The notes beneath the pieces were generated by a model, which did no database searches, had not been told where the DNA came from, and saw only the letters and a list, made by a program, of their open reading frames with translations. Position numbers and translations under genes: made by a program. Positions 34,268 through 43,390 of a stretch of DNA of 64,000 bases are shown here, piece by piece. Positions within the stretch are counted from its first letter, which is position 1, and each line of letters begins with the position of its first letter. Source of the stretch: Billgrantia azerbaijanica (GTDB lineage Bacteria > Pseudomonadota > Gammaproteobacteria > Pseudomonadales > Halomonadaceae); NCBI GenBank assembly GCA_004551485.1, contig SBLD01000005.1, positions 1-64,000 of the forward strand. Reading direction: 5' to 3'.

Positions 34268-34550
34268 GCAGCGCCTCACGTTCGATATAGGGCCTGAGCT
34301 CCGGACGCAGCGCCTTGTCGGTGACCAGGTCCACGGGGTAGCCCAGCAGATCCTCGAGGTAGAACTGCACCCCGAAATAGCGAGCAGACGTCGCAGGTCC
34401 ATCGAAGCTCACCAGGATATCGATGTCACTCTCCTCGTGAGCCTCATCCCGGGACATGGAGCCGAACAGCGCCAGCGAGATGACGCCATACTCGCTGGCC
34501 AGCGTCGGCAGGTGGTCTCGCAGCAACTGCAAGGTTCTGGCCCTGTTCAT
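34260..34550 (-). CDS. mntA: MntA-type minimal nucleotidyltransferase antitoxin
   Basis: This 96-aa protein has the nucleotidyltransferase motif GSMSRDEAHEESDIDILVSF (GSx10DxD) at about residues 30-49, followed by helices typical of MNT proteins. It would neutralise HepT by transferring AMP to it. AAGAGG precedes the ATG. It overlaps the hepT GTG by 8 bp in the usual antitoxin-first order. The pair is bracketed by repeats of the nfsA-like 3' end. Confidence 0.88.
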   Translation of the reverse strand: MNRARTLQLLRDHLPTLASEYGVISLALFGSMSRDEAHEESDIDILVSFDGPATSARYFGVQFYLEDLLGYPVDLVTDKALRPELRPYIEREALRV

Positions 34551-34663
34551 CGTGAATTGCCTCTTGCCAGCGTGATGGCTCCATGGCGTTGGTCGACGAC
34601 GCCTGTCAAGCCTCAGCCTAGCATGTCATTCATGCCATCCCCAGGCGGGCGCCGCCCGACCGC

Positions 34664-35395
34664 CTACTTCATCGCGAAGCCACGCTCGATGAGGAAGTCG
34701 CGCATGTGGGGACGCAGCTTGGTGTCGAAGAGCGGCGAGAGGTTGCGCGACCAGTTGGCGTCCTTGCGGCCGCTGCGGCGCTCGCGGTAGTAGCCCTGCA
34801 TGGTGTCGTCGAAGGCCTGCACCTGCCGGGGGTCGTCGCTGTAATGGTCCTCCTTGAGGATCGCCTCGACCGGCAGGCGCGGCTTGACCTCCGGCGCGTG
34901 GGCCGGGTAACCGAGGCACATGCCGAACACCGGGTAGACGTGCTCGGGCAGCCGCAGCAGGTCGCTGATGGCGTGGGGGTTGTTGCGGATGCCGCCGATG
35001 TAGCAGATGCCCAGTCCCTCTGACTCCGCGGCGATGGCCACGTTCTGCGCCATCAGGGCGGTGTCCACGCTGGCCACCAGCAGCTGCTCGGTCATGCCCC
35101 GCACGACGGTGGCACCGGTGCGCTCGGAGGCCTCGGTGGGGCGCTTCATGTCGGCGCAGAACACCAGGAAGTCGGAGCAGCTCGCCACGTAGGCCTGTCC
35201 GCCGGCGAGCTCGGCGATCCTCTCGCGGTTGGCGGGGTCCGTCACGTGGATGACGCTGTACGCCTGGACGTGGTTGGAGGTCGCGGCGCACTGGCCGGCG
35301 CGGACCAGCTCCAGCAACAGCGCGTGGGGGATCTTGCGCTCGGTGAACTTGCGGATCGAGCGGTGGGCTTTCAGCAGCTCAATGGTGGGGTTCAT
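34664..35395 (-). CDS. nfsA: Oxygen-insensitive NADPH nitroreductase (NfsA-like)
   Basis: This is an FMN nitroreductase of about 243 aa. It has the N-terminal MNPTIELLKAHRSIRKFTERKIP with the FMN-phosphate-binding HRSIRKF, middle VDTALMAQNVAIAAESEGLGICYIGGIRNN, and the long C-terminal arm YYRERRSGRKDANWSRNLSPLF typical of NfsA/FRP enzymes. It reduces nitro compounds and quinones by two electrons. The start at 35395 is supported by homology; ATG at 35410 is possible. Its last 109 bp are duplicated 867 bp downstream. Confidence 0.87.
   Translation of the reverse strand: MNPTIELLKAHRSIRKFTERKIPHALLLELVRAGQCAATSNHVQAYSVIHVTDPANRERIAELAGGQAYVASCSDFLVFCADMKRPTEASERTGATVVRGMTEQLLVASVDTALMAQNVAIAAESEGLGICYIGGIRNNPHAISDLLRLPEHVYPVFGMCLGYPAHAPEVKPRLPVEAILKEDHYSDDPRQVQAFDDTMQGYYRERRSGRKDANWSRNLSPLFDTKLRPHMRDFLIERGFAMK
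34666..34774. repeat. Second copy of the duplicated segment (in nfsA-like gene)
   Basis: This is the in-gene copy of the 109-bp direct repeat. With 33799-33907 it brackets the mntA-hepT module. Confidence 0.9.
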
Positions 35396-35586
35396 GGGAC
35401 CTCGCGACATGTGGTCTCTTTCGTTGCAGCGGGCACCTCGCCGGACTGCGGCCAGGCATCGTGCACCTGGCACCGGCCCTTTTCGTTACCCTGCTCATTA
35501 TCAGCCATCGCCGCGGTCATTGCATCGCTTGCCACGGCCCTGCCGCCTTCTCACTCCGCGCCTTGCGGCGTCCAGAGGCGGCGCGA

Positions 35587-36366
35587 TCACTCGCGCGGCG
35601 CCACCTGGCGAACGGCCAGCGGCTGGAACGTGGTACCGCCGGCGTCCTGCTGCACGTTCAGGTGAATCTCGAAGAGCGGTTCCAGGTGCTCGCGGACCAG
35701 GCACTCCCGGGCCGGGCCCGCGTGCAGGCAGCGTCCCTGCTTCAACAGCCAGCAGTGGTCCGCGAAGCGTGCCGCCAGGTTGAGGTCGTGCAGGGCCACG
35801 AGCACGGTGCGCCCCTGGTCGGCCTCCCGGCGCAGCCACTCCAGCACGCGCAGCTGCTGGTGCAGGTCGAGCGCGCTGGTGGGCTCGTCGAGGAGCAGCG
35901 CCTCGGGGCGCCGCACCATGGCCTGGGCGATCGCCACGCGCTGATACTGCCCGCCGGAGAGGCGATCCAGGCTATGCTGGGCGAGCGGCAGGAGGTGCAG
36001 GCTGGCCAGGGCCTCCCTCACCCGCGCCAGGTCCTGCGCGCTGACCCGCCCCGGGCTCAGGGTCTTGAGGGAGAGCAGCACCGCCTCGTGGACGCTCAGC
36101 CGGGCGCCCCCGCGGCCCAGTTGCGGCAGGTAGTGCATGACCCGATGACGCTCGAGGGCGGGCAGGCCGGCCAGCTGCCGGTCGCCCAGGCGGGCATCGA
36201 GCGCCGCGCCCTCGATGCCCGCCAGCGCCTTGAGCAGTGTGGACTTGCCCGCCCCATTCGGCCCCAGCAGCGCGGTGATGCTGCCGGCGGGTGCCCGCAG
36301 CGGGCCGTCCACGGCCAGGCGGTGCTTCACGTGGGCCTGGTTCACCACCAGGGTCGGCAAGGTCAT
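35587..36366 (-). CDS. FecE/BtuD-type ABC transporter ATPase
   Basis: This 259-aa ABC ATPase has Walker A GPNGAGKST near residue 35, Q-loop YLPQLGRGG, signature LSGGQYQRVAIAQAM, Walker B ALLLDEPTSALD and the H-loop His in VLVALHDLNLA. It powers import of an iron-siderophore, haem or cobalamin. It is the last gene of a receptor-binding protein-permease-ATPase set and overlaps the permease stop by ATGA. Confidence 0.9.
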   Translation of the reverse strand: MTLPTLVVNQAHVKHRLAVDGPLRAPAGSITALLGPNGAGKSTLLKALAGIEGAALDARLGDRQLAGLPALERHRVMHYLPQLGRGGARLSVHEAVLLSLKTLSPGRVSAQDLARVREALASLHLLPLAQHSLDRLSGGQYQRVAIAQAMVRRPEALLLDEPTSALDLHQQLRVLEWLRREADQGRTVLVALHDLNLAARFADHCWLLKQGRCLHAGPARECLVREHLEPLFEIHLNVQQDAGGTTFQPLAVRQVAPRE

Positions 36367-37427
36367 GACAGCCTCCGGTGGCGCAGGATCAGCAGGAAGA
36401 AGATGGGCAGGCCGGTCAGGGCAGTGATGATGCCCACGGGCAGCACCACCCCCGGCAGGGCACTCTTGCTCACCAGGTCGGCGAGGCACATCAGGCTCGC
36501 GCCCAGCAGGGCCGAGAGCGGCAGGAAGTGGCGCTGGGCATCGCCCACCAGCAGCCGGGCCATGTGCGGGGCCACCAGCCCGACGAAGCCGATGGTGCCC
36601 ACCGCCGCCACGACCACGGCGGTCAGCAGCGCCATGGCCGCGAGCATGCCCAGCCGCAGCCGGGCGGCACGCACGCCCATGGCGCGCGCCTGGGTGTCGC
36701 CGAGGCGCAGCGCGCTGAGCTGCCAGCCCAGGCGCTGGCTGACCGCCAGGCAGGCGACCAGCACCAAGGCGATCATCGCCAGCTTGAGCGGCGTGGCCCG
36801 CGACAGGCTGCCCAGGGTCCAGAACACCAGCTGCTGGAGGGCGTCGGGCGAGGCGACGTACTGCAGCAGGCCGAGCAGGGCATTGAAGGTGAACATGGTC
36901 GCGATGCCCAGCAGCACCAGCACCTCCAGGGAGGTGCCGCGGCGCTGGCCGAGCAGCTGCACCATCAGGGCGGCCAGCAGACTGAAGACGAAGGCATTGC
37001 CCGCCGCGCCCAGCGCGCCCTCCAACGGCAACAGGGCGATCCCCCCCACCACGGCCAGGGCCGCGCCGAAGCTGGCGGCGCTGGCCAGCCCCAGGGTGAA
37101 GGGGTCGGCCAGGGGATTGTCCAGCACGGTCTGCATCTGGGCGCCGGCCACGGCCAGGCCGGCCCCGGAGAGCGCAGCCAGCAGCACGGTCGGCAGGCGA
37201 ATCTGCCAGAGCGTGATACGCAGCACGGGGTCGGCCTCCGCCGGCCGCCACAGCGCCAGCAGCACCTCGCGATAGGCGTAGTGGCCGGGGCCTACCAGCA
37301 GGTCGGCCAGCCCGGCGAGCAGCAGCACGGCGCCCCCGGCCCACAGCCACCGGCGGCGGCGCCGTTCGTGGCGGCGAAAGTCCGCCAGGGTCGCCGGCGG
37401 CGCAAGCGGTGCGGCATCGGCGGTCAT
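36363..37427 (-). CDS. FecCD/BtuC family ABC transporter permease
   Basis: This 354-aa protein has about ten membrane helices and FecCD features: RLPTVLLAALSGAGLAVAGAQMQTVLDNPLADPFTLGLASAASFGAAL near the N-terminus, then GTIGFVGLVAPHMARLLVGDAQRHFLPLSALLGASLM and PVGIITALTGLPIFFLLI. It forms the inner-membrane channel for a metal chelate. ATGA overlaps couple it to both neighbours. Confidence 0.9.
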   Translation of the reverse strand: MTADAAPLAPPATLADFRRHERRRRRWLWAGGAVLLLAGLADLLVGPGHYAYREVLLALWRPAEADPVLRITLWQIRLPTVLLAALSGAGLAVAGAQMQTVLDNPLADPFTLGLASAASFGAALAVVGGIALLPLEGALGAAGNAFVFSLLAALMVQLLGQRRGTSLEVLVLLGIATMFTFNALLGLLQYVASPDALQQLVFWTLGSLSRATPLKLAMIALVLVACLAVSQRLGWQLSALRLGDTQARAMGVRAARLRLGMLAAMALLTAVVVAAVGTIGFVGLVAPHMARLLVGDAQRHFLPLSALLGASLMCLADLVSKSALPGVVLPVGIITALTGLPIFFLLILRHRRLS

Positions 37428-38575
37428 GGCATGGCTCCCATATCGGCCCAGAAGGTCCCTTCCAGGGGATACGGCAGGCGATCGGCGTGGATCGCCCGCC
37501 ACAGTCCCTCGGGGTCGAGGTCGGCCATGGCCTCGGGATGCAGCCACTTGGCCACCCGCTGCACCGCCACGAACTGGAAGGGCGTGTTGTAGAACTGGTG
37601 CCAGAGGGCGTGCGCCCGCCCGGCGGCGACCGCCGTCAGCGCCGGCCAGCCGGGGCGCGCCGCGACCAGGTCGCGCATGGCACCGCGGCTCTCGGCGGCC
37701 GCGGTATCGTAACCGAGGGGCACCGCGCTGGCGCGCAGCGCCTGCCAGTCGCCGCCCGTCATGATGATCACGTCGGGGTCCTGGGCCAGCACCCACTCGG
37801 GATGCAGCTGGCCGAACAGGCCCGGCAGGCGGTCTGCGGCCAGGTTGTGCCCGCCGGCCAGGCGCACCACCCGCCCCAGGTTGTCGTCGCCCACGCTGCG
37901 GCAGCAGTCGGGGTGCAGGCCGGCCGCCGTCTCGAGAAGCACGCGGGGGCGCTCCAGCGGCTCGGGCAGTCGCGCTGCCACGGCCTCGAGGCTCTCCCGG
38001 CGCAGTGCGATCAGCGCCTCGGCACGCGCCTCGGCGCCGAACACCCGGCCCAGCAGGCGCAGGCTCGGTTCCATATGACGGTCGGGCTGGGTGAGGAAGT
38101 CGACGAACACCACCGCGGTCCCCGCGGCTTCCAGCGCGGCCAGGGCCGGTCCGTCCTGCAGGGCCGGCCAGGCGCCCAGGTCGAAGACGATGACCTCGGG
38201 GCGCAGGGAGAGCGCCAGCTCCAGGTCGAACTCCCCGTTCGCGGCCTTGCCGAAGCGTGCCAGGCTTTCGGCGTGCGGGAAGCGCTCGACGAGGCGCCGC
38301 CACACGTCCTTGTCGAAGCGGATCAGCTCGTCTCGCCAGCCCACCAGCGAAGCGAAGGGATCCTCGGCCTGCAGGGCGGCCAGCGCGTAGAGCAACCGCC
38401 CCTCCCCCAGGATCACCCGCTGGGCGTCGCGCGGCAGGCTCACCTGGCGCCCCGCGAGGTCGGTGACCTCGACGGTGGCGGTCGCCGCCTGCGCCGGCAC
38501 CGCCACCGACACGGCCACCAGGCAGAGGCCCAGCAGAAGAAGCCGTCGGCAGCGACTACGCAGTGATGCTGGCAT
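37424..38575 (-). CDS. Periplasmic iron-chelate binding protein (FecB/BtuF type)
   Basis: This 383-aa protein has a clear signal peptide (RRLLLLGLCLVAVSVAVPAQAA) and a class III binding-protein fold: VEVTDLAGRQVSLPRDAQRVIL, then LRPEVIVFDLG and a late PDVIIMTGGDWQALRAS. It would deliver the ligand to the permease. AGGAGAG precedes the ATG. It lies 78 bp downstream of the TonB-dependent receptor. Ligand is not identified; the longer-than-usual mature protein fits haem/siderophore types. Confidence 0.87.
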   Translation of the reverse strand: MPASLRSRCRRLLLLGLCLVAVSVAVPAQAATATVEVTDLAGRQVSLPRDAQRVILGEGRLLYALAALQAEDPFASLVGWRDELIRFDKDVWRRLVERFPHAESLARFGKAANGEFDLELALSLRPEVIVFDLGAWPALQDGPALAALEAAGTAVVFVDFLTQPDRHMEPSLRLLGRVFGAEARAEALIALRRESLEAVAARLPEPLERPRVLLETAAGLHPDCCRSVGDDNLGRVVRLAGGHNLAADRLPGLFGQLHPEWVLAQDPDVIIMTGGDWQALRASAVPLGYDTAAAESRGAMRDLVAARPGWPALTAVAAGRAHALWHQFYNTPFQFVAVQRVAKWLHPEAMADLDPEGLWRAIHADRLPYPLEGTFWADMGAMP

Positions 38576-38653
38576 GTCGGGCTCTCCTCATCCGGAATCG
38601 ATCGGGCGGGCCGCCGACACGGCCCGCCACAAGGGACAGTGAACGTTTACCGA

Positions 38654-40705
38654 TCAGAACGTCATGTCCAGGGTCAGGCTATAGGCCCGTCCCGGCAGCG
38701 GCACCCGCCCCACGGGGCTGACGTCCACGCCCCGGAAGTAGGCGTCGTCGTCGGTCAGGTTATGGGCGCCCAGGGTCAGGCTGGCCTGGCTGGCGAAGGG
38801 CAGCCGATAGCCGAGGCTGGCGTCCAGCAGCCAGTAATCGGGCAGCTCGCCCGTGCTGCCGTTGTCGCTCTCTTCCACCGTGTTCGCGGCGTCGGCGAAG
38901 CTCTCGGAGACGTAGCGGCCGCCCAGGCTGCCGAACCAGTTGCCCTGCTCCCAGCGAGCCAGCAGGTTGAGCAGGTGGTTGGGCGCGTTGGGCACCTCGT
39001 TGCCCGCGAACTCGCCGCTGCGCTGCTCGGTATCCAGCCAGGTCCAGGAGCCTTCGAGCCTCACCGGCAGCGCGTCGGGCGACCAGGCCAGGCGCGTCTC
39101 CAGCCCGTGGTAGCGGGTCTCGCCGAGGTTCTTCAGGCTGTTGTCCGGCTGCTTGACCACCTGATCCTCGTAGTTGATCACAAAGCCGGTGGCTTCTGCC
39201 TGCCAGGGACCGGCGGTGTAGCGGGCGCCCACCTCGTGGTTCCAGGCGGTCTCATTGGCCACGTCGCCGGGGTTGGTGACCTGGGCCAGCTGCACCGGCG
39301 TCAGCGAGCGCTGGCTGGTCGCGAAGAGGTACCAGCTGTCGCTCGCGGCGTAGCCCAGGGTCAGGCCGGGCAGCCAGGCTTCGGCGACGTTCTCGTCCTC
39401 GCCGCCTTTCAGGGCGTCGGCGTAGTCCATCTCGGCTCGCTCGTAGCGCAGGCCGGGGGTCACCTCCCAGCCACCGCCCAGGTCCCAGGTGTCGCTGGCG
39501 TAGGCGGCCACGGCCCGGGTCTCGAAGTCCCAGCGGCGTACCGGATTGGCGACGTCGCTGCCGATCGCGCGGCGGTTGACGTCGAAGTCGACGTCCTCCT
39601 CCAGGTAGCGGGCCCCCAGCATCAGGGTGTGATCCCCCAGGCGCCAGGCCAGGCGCGGCTCGCTGGCCCACACCGTGAAGGCGCGCGGCGAGTCGGCCAC
39701 GTGGGTGGTGGGCGCGGCGGGATCGGCCCAGTGGAAGCCGGTGCCGAGACTCTGGCCGAACCAGAAGGTACGATCACTCTGATGGCCAAATTGGCGCCAA
39801 CTGAAGTCGATATCCTTGTTGGGCTGCCAGTGCCAGGTCAGGTGGGCGCGCCAGGTGTCGGCCTCGAAGCGGTCGTGGGGGCGCTGCGAATCGCTGCGAT
39901 CCCGCTCGTAGGCCTCGGGCGACAGGGCGCCCGGCAGGTCGGCATCGACCCGGTAGTACTGCAGCTGACCGTCCAGCCAGTGGGCGTCGTTGAGCTGGTA
40001 GTCGGCATCGACGATGAAGTTGTCCACCTCGGTGCCGCTGTGCTCGCGGCCCGCCTCGCCGCGGGTCAGGCTGGCCTGGAACTGCATGCCCAGGCGCTCG
40101 TTGACCTGGCCGCCGGTGCGCAGGTAGTGCTCGCTCAGCACGTGGCCGGTGGCCTCGTCCACGGTCAGGCGCTCGCGCAGCTGGGTCTCGGCCTGCTGGG
40201 GAATGCCGCGGGTCACGAAGTTGAGCACGCCGCCGACGTTGTTGGGGCCGTAGTGGACGGCCGCCCCGCCGCGCACCACGTCGACCCGCTCCAGGGTCGG
40301 CAGGGTGACGGGGAACAGCGAGACGCCGATGTTGCTGTAGGGCCCCAGGGCGGCGGGGATGCCGTCGACCAGGATCTGCACCCGCTCGCTGCGGCGCGGG
40401 GAGAGGCCGCGCACGCCGATGTTGGGCAGGATGCCGGTGCCCGTCTCGTCCTGGACGTGCACGCCGGGCACCCGCGCCAGGGCGTCCTCCAGGTGGCGGA
40501 TGTCGCCACCCTGCAGGGCGTCGCCCTCCAGGCTCTGGCGCGCGCCGGGCGTGGTGCGCGGGTCCAGGTGGGCGGCGCTCAGCCAGTCGCTGGTCACCAC
40601 CAGGGTGTCGAGGGTCGTCGAGGACGTCCCCTCCTCGGCCGAGGCCAGTTGCACGGAGGCGGCGGAGATCGCCACGGCCAGCGGCAGGATCCGGAGATAA
40701 TGCAT
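38654..40705 (-). CDS. TonB-dependent siderophore/iron-chelate receptor
   Basis: This 683-aa outer-membrane receptor has a signal peptide (LPLAVAISAASVQLASA), TonB box-like DTLVVTSD, and plug domain motifs VPGVHVQDETGTGILPNIGVRGLSPRRSERVQILVDGIPAALGPYSNIGVSLFPVTL and RVDVVRGGAAVHYGPNNVGGVLNFVTR. A 22-strand barrel follows, ending in a C-terminal Phe. The RGLSPRRSERVQILVDGIP stretch is close to FecA-like receptors. A Fur box lies directly upstream, so expression is iron-repressed. It heads the ABC importer gene series. Confidence 0.9.
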   Translation of the reverse strand: MHYLRILPLAVAISAASVQLASAEEGTSSTTLDTLVVTSDWLSAAHLDPRTTPGARQSLEGDALQGGDIRHLEDALARVPGVHVQDETGTGILPNIGVRGLSPRRSERVQILVDGIPAALGPYSNIGVSLFPVTLPTLERVDVVRGGAAVHYGPNNVGGVLNFVTRGIPQQAETQLRERLTVDEATGHVLSEHYLRTGGQVNERLGMQFQASLTRGEAGREHSGTEVDNFIVDADYQLNDAHWLDGQLQYYRVDADLPGALSPEAYERDRSDSQRPHDRFEADTWRAHLTWHWQPNKDIDFSWRQFGHQSDRTFWFGQSLGTGFHWADPAAPTTHVADSPRAFTVWASEPRLAWRLGDHTLMLGARYLEEDVDFDVNRRAIGSDVANPVRRWDFETRAVAAYASDTWDLGGGWEVTPGLRYERAEMDYADALKGGEDENVAEAWLPGLTLGYAASDSWYLFATSQRSLTPVQLAQVTNPGDVANETAWNHEVGARYTAGPWQAEATGFVINYEDQVVKQPDNSLKNLGETRYHGLETRLAWSPDALPVRLEGSWTWLDTEQRSGEFAGNEVPNAPNHLLNLLARWEQGNWFGSLGGRYVSESFADAANTVEESDNGSTGELPDYWLLDASLGYRLPFASQASLTLGAHNLTDDDAYFRGVDVSPVGRVPLPGRAYSLTLDMTF

Positions 40706-40716
40706 CTTTGATTCCC

Positions 40717-40735
40717 TTGCAAATGATTCTCAACG
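40717..40735. promoter_or_regulatory. Fur box
   Basis: TTGCAAATGATTCTCAACG resembles the Fur consensus (GATAATGATAATCATTATC) and lies 12 bp upstream of the receptor start codon, between the receptor and the divergent GntR gene. Confidence 0.75.
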
Positions 40736-40811
40736 GTAGGTGGGGTATCATAAAGAATTGGCGCCAATCTGCAAGCGGCAATCGGGATGCACGAGACACA
40801 GGAGTGTGACG

Positions 40812-41492
40812 ATGAACGAAGAGCATCAGGGAAAGGACCAGGCCTGGCTGCAGGCCCAGCTGAGGATCGGCATGAGCGGCGGGCGATTCCCGGCCGGCAG
40901 CTGGCTACGCCAGGATGCCCTGGCCGAGCAGTACGGGGTCAGCCGCTTCGTGATACGCGGCGCCCTCGAGCGCCTGTCGGAGGCCGGCGCGATCGAGCAC
41001 GTCCCCAATCGCGGCTATCGGGTGAGGCACTGGAGCCATGACGAGCGTCGCGAGCTGACTGAGGCGCGGCTGGTGCTCGAGCTGGCGATGGTGCCGCTGA
41101 TGCTGGCCCGCAAGACCCCGGCCGGCCTGGCCCGGGTACGCGAGGCACGCGACCGCTTCGAGCGCGCCGCGAGCCGTCGCGACGGCGAGGCGATGGTGAT
41201 CGCCAATCACGCCTTCCACCGGGCCATGGCCGAGCTCGCCGGCAACGGTCCCCTGGCGGACCAGGCCAACTGGCTGCGCGAGCAGGGGCTGCGCGGCGCC
41301 GGGCCCGGCTGGCCCCAGGTGGGAGGCATCGAGCGCAGCCTGCAGGAGCATCGCGACATGGTCCAGGCGCTGGAAGAGGGCGACGTGCTGGCGCTGCAGG
41401 GCGCCATTCAGCGTCACCTCACGGCCTGGCGGTCCCGCCAGGCCGAGGAGACCGACGGCGCGACCAGCGCTGCCGGCAGCGAGGCACGATAG
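40812..41492 (+). CDS. GntR family regulator (FCD/FadR-type)
   Basis: This 226-aa protein has a GntR winged helix (LRIGMSGGRFPAGSWLRQDALAEQYGVSRFVIRGALERLSEAGAIEHVPNRGYRV) and a C-terminal all-helical FCD domain (ELTEARLVLELAMVPLML...ANHAFHRAMAELAGN...EHRDMVQALEEGDV). FCD members bind small organic acids or metals. AGGAG is 8 nt upstream of the ATG. It is divergent from the TonB receptor, with a 106-bp gap holding the Fur box, so it may sense the imported chelate or act on neighbours. Confidence 0.87.
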   Translation: MNEEHQGKDQAWLQAQLRIGMSGGRFPAGSWLRQDALAEQYGVSRFVIRGALERLSEAGAIEHVPNRGYRVRHWSHDERRELTEARLVLELAMVPLMLARKTPAGLARVREARDRFERAASRRDGEAMVIANHAFHRAMAELAGNGPLADQANWLREQGLRGAGPGWPQVGGIERSLQEHRDMVQALEEGDVLALQGAIQRHLTAWRSRQAEETDGATSAAGSEAR

Positions 41493-41518
41493 CGCACCAT
41501 GACGCCGCCGCCACGCCG

Positions 41519-41872
41519 CTAGCCTCCGCGCCCGGCCAGCGCCCGGCGGTACTCCTGCCGATACGCCGCGGCGTGCTGCGCCGGGTCGGCGGGGAAGCGC
41601 CCCAGCGCCACGGCCAGGTCGAAGAAGCCCCGTTGCGGCAGTGCGCCTCGCCGGCTGACCACCAGCGCGGCGATGCAGGGGCGGCCCGCCGCGACGTCCT
41701 CGCGCATCAGCGCTTCCAGCGCCAGGGCGACGCGATGGATGGTGCGCGGTGGCTCGAGGCCCAGGGCCTCGGCCACCTGCTGGTAGGTGAGCGGCAGCGA
41801 CGCCTCGGGCGCCGTCTCGAGCAGGCGGCGCACCGCGGCGGGAAGCGAGGCAGTGCGAGGGTCGGGGGTCAT
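41519..41872 (-). CDS. Hypothetical protein with winged-helix-like segment
   Basis: I do not recognise this 117-aa protein by name. Its middle (SLPLTYQQVAEALGLEPPRTIHRVALALEALMREDVAAGRPCIAALVVSRRGALPQRGFFDLAVALGRF) resembles proteins with a helix-turn-helix over a strand-rich tail and looks conserved. It lies convergent with the GntR gene, 26 bp away, and divergent from bfr with a 127-bp gap. It has normal codon use for the window. Confidence 0.6.
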   Translation of the reverse strand: MTPDPRTASLPAAVRRLLETAPEASLPLTYQQVAEALGLEPPRTIHRVALALEALMREDVAAGRPCIAALVVSRRGALPQRGFFDLAVALGRFPADPAQHAAAYRQEYRRALAGRGG

Positions 41873-41999
41873 GGCTCCTCACAATCAACGACAATTCATT
41901 GAAAATCAAGAAACTTTCTGTCTAAAAGGATGGTCATCGGCCGCCCATAGGATTAACATGACCGAATATTCGAACTCATGCTGATACAAGGAAGACGCG

Positions 42000-42467
42000 A
42001 TGAAAGGGAAACAGCCCATCATTGATGCCATGAACGGCCTGCTGGCTGCCGAGCTCGCCGCCATGGACCAGTACTTCATCCACTCCGAGATGTACGCCGA
42101 CTGGGGCTTCACCAAGCTGTACGAGCGTATCGCCCACGAATTCGACGATGAGAAGGGCCACGCCAAGCAGCTGATCGAGCGGATCCTGTTCCTGGAAGGC
42201 ACGCCGGATATGCGGACCCGCACACCGGTGCGCATCGGGCAGGACGTGGAGACGATGCTCGCCAATGACCTGCAGCTGGAGTACGAAGTGGGCGACGCCC
42301 TGAAGGCGGCCATTGCCCTGTGCGAACAGGAGCAGGACTACCAGACCCGCACCGTGCTGGAGGGGCTGCTGGCCGATACCGAGGAGGATCACGCCTACTG
42401 GCTGGAGCAGCAGCTGCGCCTGATCAAGCTGGTCGGCAAGCAGAACTACCTGCAGTCGCAGGTCTGA
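42000..42467 (+). CDS. bfr: Bacterioferritin-like iron storage protein lacking the haem Met
   Basis: This 155-aa ferritin-fold protein retains the ferroxidase ligands expected of bacterioferritin: Glu18, Glu51, His54, the later Glu in LQLEYEV, and Glu/His in TEEDHAYW. The haem-ligand Met52 of typical Bfr is Lys52 here (EFDDEKGHAKQ). It could be the non-haem partner of a two-subunit bacterioferritin, or a homomer without haem. No bacterioferritin-associated ferredoxin is adjacent. It stores iron as part of the local iron-handling group. Confidence 0.88.
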   Translation: MKGKQPIIDAMNGLLAAELAAMDQYFIHSEMYADWGFTKLYERIAHEFDDEKGHAKQLIERILFLEGTPDMRTRTPVRIGQDVETMLANDLQLEYEVGDALKAAIALCEQEQDYQTRTVLEGLLADTEEDHAYWLEQQLRLIKLVGKQNYLQSQV

Positions 42468-42482
42468 GCCCCGCGCCCCCGC

Positions 42483-43229
42483 TCAGCGCCCGCCGGCGAC
42501 GTCGATGAAGCTGCCGGTAGTGTAGCTGGCCTCGCCGGAAGCGAGCCACAGGATCGCCCGGGCGACCTCCTCCGCGGTGCCGCCCCGGCGCATCGGCATC
42601 GCGGGGGCCAGGCGCTCGACGCGCCCCGGCTCGCCGCCGCTGGCGTGGATGTCGGTGTCGATCAGTCCGGGGCGCACGGCATTGACGCGGATGCCCTCCC
42701 CGGCGACCTCCTTGGCCAGGCCGACGGTGAAGGTGTCGATGGCGCCCTTGGCCGCCGCGTAGTCGACGTACTCGTCGGGTGCGCCCAGGCGTGCCGCCAT
42801 CGAGGAGAGGTTGACGATGGCCCCGCCCTGGCCGCCATGGCGGGTCGACATGCGGCGGATCGCCTCGCGGGCGCACAGGAAGCTGCCGGTGACGTTGACC
42901 GCCAGCACGCGGGCCAGGCGCGCCGCATCCATGGCCTCCACGCGGCACTGGCGCTCGAGGATGCCGGCGTTGTTGACCAGCACGGCGACCGGGCCGAGCG
43001 CACGATCGACGCTGTCGAACAGCCGGACGACGTCACACTCGCGGCTGACGTCGGCGGCCACGGCGATGGCTTCACCGCCGCCGCGGGCGATCTCAGTGAC
43101 CACCGCATCCGCCGCCTCGCGGCTGTCGCGATAGCTCAGGGCCACCCGATAGCCTCGGGCCACGGCCAGCCGCGCGGTGGCCGCGCCGATGCCGCGGCTG
43201 CCGCCCGTCACGATCATTACCGGTTGCAT
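42483..43229 (-). CDS. ygfF: Short-chain dehydrogenase (YgfF-like)
   Basis: This 248-aa SDR has a cofactor-binding TGGSRGIG, NNAGIL, catalytic Ser in NLSSMAARLG, and YxxxK as YVDYAAAKG, ending AILWLASGEASYTTGSFIDVAGGR. The middle and end closely follow E. coli YgfF (GGAIVN.SS.A.RLG.P.EYVDYAA.KGAIDT; RPG.I.T..HASGGEPGRV). The substrate is uncertain; sugar dehydrogenase activity is often assigned. It is convergent with bfr, only 15 bp apart. Confidence 0.87.
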   Translation of the reverse strand: MQPVMIVTGGSRGIGAATARLAVARGYRVALSYRDSREAADAVVTEIARGGGEAIAVAADVSRECDVVRLFDSVDRALGPVAVLVNNAGILERQCRVEAMDAARLARVLAVNVTGSFLCAREAIRRMSTRHGGQGGAIVNLSSMAARLGAPDEYVDYAAAKGAIDTFTVGLAKEVAGEGIRVNAVRPGLIDTDIHASGGEPGRVERLAPAMPMRRGGTAEEVARAILWLASGEASYTTGSFIDVAGGR

Positions 43230-43390
43230 GGGCCTCTCCTGTCACGATTCTTGCCGATAGCATCGCCGTTCAGCGCCCGAATGGACAGCCCCGGCGGCCC
43301 CCGTTTCATCGGATGACCGTGAAACGGCATCCCCCCACGGGACCGCCGAAATGGGTATGCTGGGGCATGGCTCATCGACCGGGAGGCTGC

